Of a stretch of 64,000 bases of DNA, positions 58,249-64,000 are shown piece by piece. The stretch is taken from the NCBI GenBank assembly GCA_910584165.1, contig CAJTZU010000001.1, forward strand, positions 186,001 through 250,000, in the 5' to 3' direction. Both the position numbers and the translations under genes were made by a program. Below the pieces are notes generated by a model. It was not told the DNA's origin. It did not search any database and was given only the letters and a program-made list of their open reading frames with translations. Source of the DNA: an uncultured Bacilli bacterium. Lineage in GTDB: Bacteria; Bacillota_I; Bacilli_A; RF39; UBA660. How positions within the stretch are numbered: the first letter of the stretch is position 1; each line of letters begins with the position of its first letter.

Positions 58249-58655
58249 GATAATTTTTCCGAACTACACTTATTAGAATCATCTTGAGAAGATGTATGCT
58301 CATCTTGGAAAGCATACTCTAAATTTTTATTATTTCTTTTTATTTTTATATAGGCATTTTTATAAGGTTCTGATTTTTTTGGATCCTTTAAATCTAAATC
58401 CACAAATCCTTCTTTTTGTAATCTCTCTATAGAAACACATATATGATTTCCATCTGATGGTAAATATTTTATATTATCAATATCAGAAGCCCAATCTTTT
58501 GCAGCTAAAATTACATTATTCTTTTGTGCTTCCGATAATTCATCTTTACTATTTTTAATAATACCTGTAACAGCAGGAACAGCAACAAGTGCTAATAATC
58601 CTAAAATAACAATAACTGCTATTAATTCTACTAAAGTAAAACCATGTTCTTTCAT
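58245..58655 (-). CDS. Type IV pilin-like (pseudopilin) protein, second copy
   Basis: The 136-residue protein has MKEHG then FTLVELIAVIVILGLLALVAVPAV, the prepilin-peptidase signal with Glu at mature position 5. A soluble C-terminal domain with two Cys follows (HICVSIERL, NKCSSEKLS). I chose the ATG at 58655 after AGGTGAGA; the longer frame carries 28 extra residues before the signal, which is unlikely. No assembly genes are near. Its end overlaps the SpoU methyltransferase, much as the pseudopilin at 9337 is linked to tcdA. Confidence 0.83.
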   Translation of the reverse strand: MKEHGFTLVELIAVIVILGLLALVAVPAVTGIIKNSKDELSEAQKNNVILAAKDWASDIDNIKYLPSDGNHICVSIERLQKEGFVDLDLKDPKKSEPYKNAYIKIKRNNKNLEYAFQDEHTSSQDDSNKCSSEKLS

Positions 58656-58737
58656 ATTCTCACCTAGTACCATTATAACAATATATCGCTTTTTTTTCAA
58701 TAAAATTATGTTAGGAAAGGACATTTCATATACATCC

Positions 58738-58766
58738 ATAAAAAAAAGAGATTACTCTCTATATTC
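58738..58766 (-). terminator. Terminator of obgE
   Basis: The stem AGAGA/TCTCT (58753-58766) is followed by eight T on the minus strand. It is short but has a good T run and overlaps the end of obgE. Confidence 0.65.
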
Positions 58767-60029
58767 AAATTCATAATCTAGAATCTTAACAGTATCTCCA
58801 TTTTGTATTCCCATCTCTTTTAATTTATCATCAATTCCTAATTTTCTTAGTTTATTAGAAAATCTTAAAAATGCTTCATCCGTTACAAACCAAGTCATTT
58901 TATAGATTTTTTCTATCTCGTCACCTTTCACAACATAAACATTATCAGATTCTTTATAGACTTTAAATGGTTGTTCCTCTTTAAATTTATATAAAACATG
59001 ACTTTCAAACTTTTCTTCCTCATAAAGAGGTACTTTTTCAATCTTTTCTAATTGATTTGCAAGTTCCACTAAAACTTCTTCTAATCCTCTATTTTCCATC
59101 GCACTAATTTCAAAAATAGGAACATTTGTAACTTTCTTTTTAAATTTTTCTAAATTACCTTTCGCACTATCCATATCCATTTTATTTGCTAAAATAATTT
59201 GTGGCTTTTCCAATATCTTAGAATTAAAATTTTCTAGTTCCTTATTAATCGTTACATAATCTTCATAAGGATCTCTACCTTCAAATCCACTCATATCAAT
59301 AACATGCGCAATTACTCTTGTTCTCTCAATGTGTTTTAAGAATTTATCGCCTAATCCTTCTCCTAAAGATGCACCCTCAATTAATCCTGGAAGATCGGCA
59401 ACTACAAAAGAGCGACCATCTTTTGTTTTTGTAACACCTAAATTTGGATGTAAAGTTGTAAAATGATAAGCAGCAATTTTAGGTTTCGCTGCTGATATCT
59501 GAGAAATAATAGTAGATTTTCCAACACTAGGCATACCAACTAATCCAACATCCGCTAATAGTTTTAATTCTACTTTTAGCTTTTTTTCTTCACCAGGTTC
59601 CCCATTCTCAGCAAAGTCAGGAGCAGGGTTTGTCCTTGTTACAAAAGCCATATTACCACGACCACCACGACCACCTTCTGCTGCTACTACACGGTCCCCT
59701 TTTTTTGTTAAATCTCCTAATATAAAGTTTGTTTCTAAATCCGTAACAACCGTTCCTAAAGGCACTTTTACAATTAAATCTTGAGCATTCTTACCATTCA
59801 TGCCTTTTCCTTGACCATGCTCTCCATTTTTGGCCTTGTATCTTTTACTAAAACGTAAATCTATTAGTGTATTTAAACCTTCATCTACTTCAAAGATTAC
59901 ATTACCACCACGGCCACCATTTCCACCAAAAGGGCCACCCATCTCAATATATTTCTCTCTTCTGAAAGCAAGACATCCATTCCCACCATTTCCAGCTATT
60001 ACTTCCACTTTTACTTCATCAATAAACAT
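58752..60029 (-). CDS. obgE: GTPase Obg
   Basis: The 425-residue protein has the Gly-rich Obg domain (GGNGCLAFRREKYIEMGGP, NGGRGGNVIF), a GTPase domain (GLVGMPSVGKSTIISQISAAKP, DLPGLIEGAS, NKMD), and a C-terminal OCT domain (VTDEAFLRFSNKLRKLGIDDKLKEMGIQNGDTV). Obg is tied to 50S assembly, the stringent response and, in Bacillus, sporulation onset. A pseudopilin gene follows it downstream, behind a terminator. Confidence 0.96.
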   Translation of the reverse strand: MFIDEVKVEVIAGNGGNGCLAFRREKYIEMGGPFGGNGGRGGNVIFEVDEGLNTLIDLRFSKRYKAKNGEHGQGKGMNGKNAQDLIVKVPLGTVVTDLETNFILGDLTKKGDRVVAAEGGRGGRGNMAFVTRTNPAPDFAENGEPGEEKKLKVELKLLADVGLVGMPSVGKSTIISQISAAKPKIAAYHFTTLHPNLGVTKTKDGRSFVVADLPGLIEGASLGEGLGDKFLKHIERTRVIAHVIDMSGFEGRDPYEDYVTINKELENFNSKILEKPQIILANKMDMDSAKGNLEKFKKKVTNVPIFEISAMENRGLEEVLVELANQLEKIEKVPLYEEEKFESHVLYKFKEEQPFKVYKESDNVYVVKGDEIEKIYKMTWFVTDEAFLRFSNKLRKLGIDDKLKEMGIQNGDTVKILDYEFEYRE

Positions 60030-60082
60030 TTTACATGCCCCCTTTTGAACTTTGCTATTATATCAAATAATCGAAAAGAAAT

Positions 60083-61669
60083 CTATTGTTTTGTATAAAA
60101 TTCTTTGGCAGTTCTATAAGAATAATAGGTATTACCAATCGTATAATAATGTTCTTGTAAACTAGCATTACTAAAATGATTCTCTCCTACTTTTGTCCCG
60201 TCAGTACTATTATAAACAATAAGCTTATCATCATAAAACAAGATTACAAAATTTAGTTTCGAACCTTCTCTATTTGTATTTTTAAAACTTCTAAAACCAC
60301 TTTCTAATACCTGATGTTTCTTATCAATTAATTGATAATTTCCTGATTTATCCATGCCCACATAAAGATTATTAGCTGCATATAAAACACGATAAATTTC
60401 TGATACTCTCTCCATCGTATCATTTAATAAATAATAATTCTCGGAATCACTAGCAACAATTGCTAATCCATTTTCATCCCAACCAGAAGCCTTATAAAAA
60501 TAATCTGTTAGTTTTTCTCCAGTTTTGCTATGATAAGCATAGCCAGTTCCTGTTCCAGCACAATTACCTTGATTATAGGCTCTGACTAAATATCCATCTC
60601 GTATCATTTGATCTACTGTTGCACAATCCACACGATAGCGCTCTATACCATCTATATAAAATACTAATCCTGTATCTTTTTTTAAGGCATAAGTCTTTGC
60701 ATTATGATATCCTGAAACTAAATCTTCATGTACAGTTCCATTGCTAATAAAATGGTATATATCCGCACTTGCACTATCACAAACTACTTCACCATCTTCC
60801 ATAATATCCAACGAACTGCAAACAAATTTTCCCACATTGTAACGTTCTTTTCCCTTTTGAATAACACGATAATCTCTTACTGTATCATTAATAGAGCAAC
60901 TAGATAAAATAACTGTATTTTCTTTCGCTTTAAATACACAGTATGTTCCATCTAATTCTAATATTTTTTTTCCTTCATCTATATTATATAAATAAGTTTT
61001 ATAAGCATCCATCAAGGTCACATAGCCATCTGATACTTTAGAAGATTTAGAATAATTCCCCTTTTTTAATGTATCTAAAGTATCTCCTTTATAATTTACA
61101 ACGGTAACATCCTCACTTCCCTCTTTTGCAATTAAGAAAAGAGATGGGTCTTCAAAAGGGATAATCGCAAGATTGGAGTCCTCCATAATCTTCTCTCCCT
61201 TATAGTTTACGATTTTAAAGGAACCACCATTTGCTGGTTTTACAAGAAATAAAGTTTGATAATCCACGATATAGTCATCTGCAAATGGAATCAAATAAGT
61301 ACCATCATCTCGGATAAGTGCTGATTTTCCATCGTGGCTTTCTACTCTTGTTACACCGCCATAAAAAGTACCAATTCTTTTAAAAATAAAATCGCTTAAT
61401 TGTGTCCCATCTTCATGAAACAAAGCATAACGCATATTACTATTTTCAATAAAGAAAGAATCTGTTTCCTTTAATTTATCATATTCCATTTTATTTTTTG
61501 ATGACTTTTTACCAAAAAAGAGAAATCCCACTACTACTAATATCACCATTATAATGCCTATCACAGCTATCCACCATTTGCTTTTCTTTTTTGGTGGTAT
61601 CACTTCTGGCATCATTTGATAAGAATAATTTGGAACTTGACAATAATTATTTTGATTTTGATTATACAT
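60083..61669 (-). CDS. Membrane-anchored WG-repeat-like protein, second
   Basis: The 528-residue protein has an N-terminal cytoplasmic part rich in Asn, Tyr and Pro, one membrane helix at about residues 33-52 and an extracellular domain with WG-like repeats (DGKSALIRDDGTYLIPF, YKGEKIMEDSNLAIIPFEDP). The plan matches the protein at 3939-5624. The ATG at 61669 follows AAGGA at ten bases; a GTG three codons upstream is too close. Function unknown; a surface receptor or wall-binding role is possible. Confidence 0.75.
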   Translation of the reverse strand: MYNQNQNNYCQVPNYSYQMMPEVIPPKKKSKWWIAVIGIIMVILVVVGFLFFGKKSSKNKMEYDKLKETDSFFIENSNMRYALFHEDGTQLSDFIFKRIGTFYGGVTRVESHDGKSALIRDDGTYLIPFADDYIVDYQTLFLVKPANGGSFKIVNYKGEKIMEDSNLAIIPFEDPSLFLIAKEGSEDVTVVNYKGDTLDTLKKGNYSKSSKVSDGYVTLMDAYKTYLYNIDEGKKILELDGTYCVFKAKENTVILSSCSINDTVRDYRVIQKGKERYNVGKFVCSSLDIMEDGEVVCDSASADIYHFISNGTVHEDLVSGYHNAKTYALKKDTGLVFYIDGIERYRVDCATVDQMIRDGYLVRAYNQGNCAGTGTGYAYHSKTGEKLTDYFYKASGWDENGLAIVASDSENYYLLNDTMERVSEIYRVLYAANNLYVGMDKSGNYQLIDKKHQVLESGFRSFKNTNREGSKLNFVILFYDDKLIVYNSTDGTKVGENHFSNASLQEHYYTIGNTYYSYRTAKEFYTKQ

Positions 61670-61702
61670 AACATACACGTCCTTACTCTACTTATTATTA
61701 TA

Positions 61703-61736
61703 ACAAAAGAGATGAAATAAATCCATCTCTTTTCTA
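61703..61736 (-). terminator. Terminator of the ABC transporter operon
   Basis: The stem AAAAGAGATG/CATCTCTTTT (about 61705-61733) with a 9-nt loop is followed by GTTATAAT. It closes the transporter operon after the last permease gene. Confidence 0.72.
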
Positions 61737-62528
61737 TATTCTTGCATTCATTAAGTTACTAGAAGAATACCTTTTAAGACCTCTGTTAAAGATAAAGAAA
61801 GCAAGAAATACTACAAAAAACATAATAACAATAATCAATAAGAAAACATCTAGTTGAAAAGATACTAATATTTTAATAGGAATATAATTAATAAAGCCAA
61901 CAGGCACTATTGTAAATAGTAGTACCTTTACTACCCCTTTAAATATTCCATCTGGATAAGTTGCAAAATTAGTCATTAATCCGTTCCCAGTATCTGCTAT
62001 CATATCTGCTTTTTGAATCCAGAAGCTAAGACTTCCTAAAATGACTGCAAAAGAGGTTAATATAATGCCTCCTGTAATACAGAAGAAAAAGAATAGAAAA
62101 AATTGTATACCTGTTAAAGTAGCGATAAAACACATAAAAAATCCATATAAAATATCTCCCAAAGCTGAAGTTTTTACATCAGAAGTAATTGCTGATAATA
62201 AAACATTTTTAGGTTGTACTAAAAAAACATCTAATTTTCCTTCTGTTATAGTATCCGCTAAGGTATAAGCTTTTTCAAAAAAGAAATGGCTGACTCCATA
62301 AGTGCCTGCTGCTATTCCCCATAAAAGCATTACCTCTTTAAATGTATATCCTCCTACATTATCTTTAATCGAATAAAGGATAATCCATTGAACAATAAAA
62401 CATGCATTATTTAAAATCATAAAAACAATATTCGTAATAAAAGTTGTCTTATTAAGCATTTCACGCATAAGAGCATACTTAATATTTAAAAGAGTAACTT
62501 TTACTTGATTTTTAACCACCGTTAACAT
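61734..62528 (-). CDS. ABC-2 type permease (DUF990-like)
   Basis: The 264-residue membrane protein has six membrane helices and DUF990-type segments (KNVLLSAITSDVKTSALGDILYG; PDGIFKGVVKVLLFTIVPVGFINYIP). It is the second permease of an ABC exporter together with the genes at 62512 and 63300. Related systems export unknown substrates. Its start overlaps the end of the gene before it by 17 bases. Confidence 0.82.
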   Translation of the reverse strand: MLTVVKNQVKVTLLNIKYALMREMLNKTTFITNIVFMILNNACFIVQWIILYSIKDNVGGYTFKEVMLLWGIAAGTYGVSHFFFEKAYTLADTITEGKLDVFLVQPKNVLLSAITSDVKTSALGDILYGFFMCFIATLTGIQFFLFFFFCITGGIILTSFAVILGSLSFWIQKADMIADTGNGLMTNFATYPDGIFKGVVKVLLFTIVPVGFINYIPIKILVSFQLDVFLLIIVIMFFVVFLAFFIFNRGLKRYSSSNLMNARI

Positions 62529-63303
62529 TTAATTTTTTCACCCCTTTCTTGTATAACAAAGTGCAAATAAAATATACTACTACTAAATAAATAAATTGAA
62601 TACCAATTACTTGCAAAGCATATAACATATCAAAATGAACAAATAACTTAGCTGGTCCATAACAAATCGCAAAAATAGGACTATAATTTAAAATTGGCCT
62701 TACTATCTTTGGAAAAAATTCTATAGGAAAAAGAGTACCTACAATTAATATAAATTTACTATATAACCAGTAAAATGGTTGGGCATCTTCGATAAAAAAA
62801 GAAAATAATCCAATAATTAAAATTAATAAAGTACTAATTCCTAAAGATAGTATAGAAGAAAATGCTATTAAAAGGATTGAAATCAAAGATAATTTTGGAA
62901 ATCCTCCTAAAAAGAAAAATCCCATTATCATTCCTAACAAGAAGTAAATAGCAGTTTTTACAGCAATACTTCCTAAGTGACTAGATACTACATAACCTAT
63001 ATAACTATATGGTTTACAAATATTATAAGCAATATTTCCGCTTTTAATATCATTACAAATCTTTGTACAGAGTTTTCTGCCTCCTAAACTACTCCATAAG
63101 ATTTCTGTAATAATCACATACCAAACCATCTCACTCATTGTATATCCATTAATTAATTCATTAGGGTCACTATATAAATATTCCCATAATTGGAAAAATA
63201 CAAATAAAATAACTGCATATCCAATAAATCCAAATATAACATTTAGAATGTATTGTAAGCTACTCATAAATTCAGATTTAAAAATAAATACATATTTTTT
63301 CAT
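62512..63303 (-). CDS. ABC-2 type permease, first of two
   Basis: The 263-residue protein has six membrane helices with ABC-2 features (EFMSSLQYILNVIFGFIGY at the start; KSGNIAYNICKPYSYIGYVVS; LNYSPIFAICYGPAKLF). With the second permease it forms the membrane part of an exporter of the DUF990 class. It overlaps the ATPase gene end by four bases, so the three genes are one operon. Confidence 0.82.
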   Translation of the reverse strand: MKKYVFIFKSEFMSSLQYILNVIFGFIGYAVILFVFFQLWEYLYSDPNELINGYTMSEMVWYVIITEILWSSLGGRKLCTKICNDIKSGNIAYNICKPYSYIGYVVSSHLGSIAVKTAIYFLLGMIMGFFFLGGFPKLSLISILLIAFSSILSLGISTLLILIIGLFSFFIEDAQPFYWLYSKFILIVGTLFPIEFFPKIVRPILNYSPIFAICYGPAKLFVHFDMLYALQVIGIQFIYLVVVYFICTLLYKKGVKKLNVNGG

Positions 63304-64000
63304 TTTTCTTCCCCTTGATAAATATCTGAAATAATATCCTCTAAAGGAATATTAGAGATATTAATATCTACTATATTATCTGGATTTAAAAGTTTTAAAG
63401 CATCAGCAACAGATTTCTTTTTGGTATCTACTTCTATTTTTAGATTATAACCTTTATCCTTTAAAATAGAAATGCCATCTTCCCCTTCTAAGTTTACTTT
63501 TTCTTTCATTTTTGCTTCTACAATTTTTTTATTTAAATAATGATACTTTAAATTTTCCATAGAGTCATCTAATACTAACTTTCCATGATTTACAATGACT
63601 ACTCTCTTGCAAAGTTTTTCAATATCACCAACATCATGGCTTGTTAAAAATACAGTTGTTTTATATTCTTTATTCATTCTTTTAATTAAAGAACGAATAT
63701 TTTCTTTCACAACAGGATCAAGACCAATAGTTGGTTCATCTAAAAATAAAATTTTAGGATTGTGAATTAAAGATGCTACTATTTCACAACGAATACGTTG
63801 TCCTAAAGAAAGATTACGCACAGGTGTATTTATAAAATCTTCTAATTCAAATAATCCTTTTAATTCTTCTATTTTCTTTTCCACTGCTTGCTCTGGAATA
63901 TCATATATAGCTCCAAAAAATTTAAAGTTATCATAAGGCGTTAAGTGAGTCCATAACTGTTCCTTTTGACCAAATACAGTACCTATCTCATAAGCTAAAT
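63300..64000 (-). CDS. ABC transporter ATP-binding protein (partial, N-terminus cut)
   Basis: The gene runs off the right edge; the N-terminus with Walker A is missing. The visible frame begins LAYEIGTVFGQKEQLW (Q loop), then the signature RNLSLGQRIRCEIVASL, Walker B KILFLDEPTIGLD and the switch His in LTSHDVGDIEKL. A C-terminal part of about 80 residues follows, as in exporters of this class. It supplies energy to the two DUF990-like permeases. Confidence 0.88.
   Translation of the reverse strand, partial: LAYEIGTVFGQKEQLWTHLTPYDNFKFFGAIYDIPEQAVEKKIEELKGLFELEDFINTPVRNLSLGQRIRCEIVASLIHNPKILFLDEPTIGLDPVVKENIRSLIKRMNKEYKTTVFLTSHDVGDIEKLCKRVVIVNHGKLVLDDSMENLKYHYLNKKIVEAKMKEKVNLEGEDGISILKDKGYNLKIEVDTKKKSVADALKLLNPDNIVDINISNIPLEDIISDIYQGEEK

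Noticed and set aside
1..64000. CRISPR arrays, insertion sequences, prophage or conjugation genes
   Set aside because: No regularly spaced repeats, transposase, integrase or phage structural genes are visible; the window is mostly core chromosome.

Overview
The window looks like part of a chromosome from a low-GC (about 30% G+C by eye), endospore-forming member of the Bacilli with a compact genome, probably one of the uncultured gut lineages near Erysipelotrichales or RF39; that placement is inference. The supporting evidence is Bacilli gene families (NusB/XseAB, YkpA-type ABC-F, YlmH, a T-box, OmpR-type two-component genes), sporulation genes (spoIIP, spoIIGA, sigE, a YjcZ-like spore protein, an FtsW/SpoVE protein), an archaeal-type ProRS, and the use of TGA as a normal stop codon, so this is not the Mycoplasma code. 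Nearly everything is on the minus strand. The few plus-strand genes are a lipoprotein, hit, a yjcZ-like gene, def with a small membrane protein, and yigZ.

Layout: 1-921 is a transamidation locus read leftward: promoter, T-box leader with an Asn (AAC) specifier, two tRNA-Asn genes, an intrinsic terminator, gatC and the start of gatA. 981-9708 holds an unknown gene, xseA-xseB, nusB, a WG-repeat-like membrane protein, small membrane proteins with spoIIP, a HAD phosphatase, tcdA and a pseudopilin. 9805-12603 holds a two-component system, a candidate structured RNA and a DUF84 phosphatase. 12706-18151 holds a lipoprotein, queH, a thioredoxin-like protein, an unusually short alaS, a UPF0200-like kinase and an AI-2E exporter. 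18232-25719 holds three unknown genes, frr, proS, a lipoprotein, mutL and a TPR-like gene. 25781-28556 is sufC-sufD-sufS without sufB or sufU. 28624-35060 holds a second candidate small RNA, hit, a zinc-ribbon membrane protein, pnp, rpsO, an ArsC/Spx-like protein, a transglutaminase-like protein and ftsW/spoVE. 35207-40917 holds a spore coat-like peptide, def, ylmH, an ABC-F ATPase, an InlB-repeat protein and spoIIGA-sigE. 40995-46316 is a division and wall cluster (murG, murB, ftsQ, ftsA, ftsZ). 46395-53683 holds two unknown genes, uvrC, a serine hydrolase, a radical SAM-MazG fusion, yigZ and a zinc-ribbon protein. 53741-60029 is translation and GTPase housekeeping (rpsB-tsf, rimM-trmD, a SpoU methyltransferase, a pseudopilin, obgE). 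60083-64000 is a second WG-like membrane protein and a DUF990-type ABC-2 transporter cut by the window end.

Most operons end in short perfect hairpins with T tracts, and many stop codons lie inside the terminator stem, which fits a compact genome. The most unusual items are the T-box that leads directly into tRNA-Asn genes with the T-rich terminator displaced downstream of them, the radical SAM/SPASM-MazG fusion, two candidate small RNAs, a set of lineage-specific proteins that appear to share a papain/transglutaminase-like core, an AlaRS without its C-terminal domain, and a SUF cluster without SufB. I saw no CRISPR array, insertion sequence or prophage.
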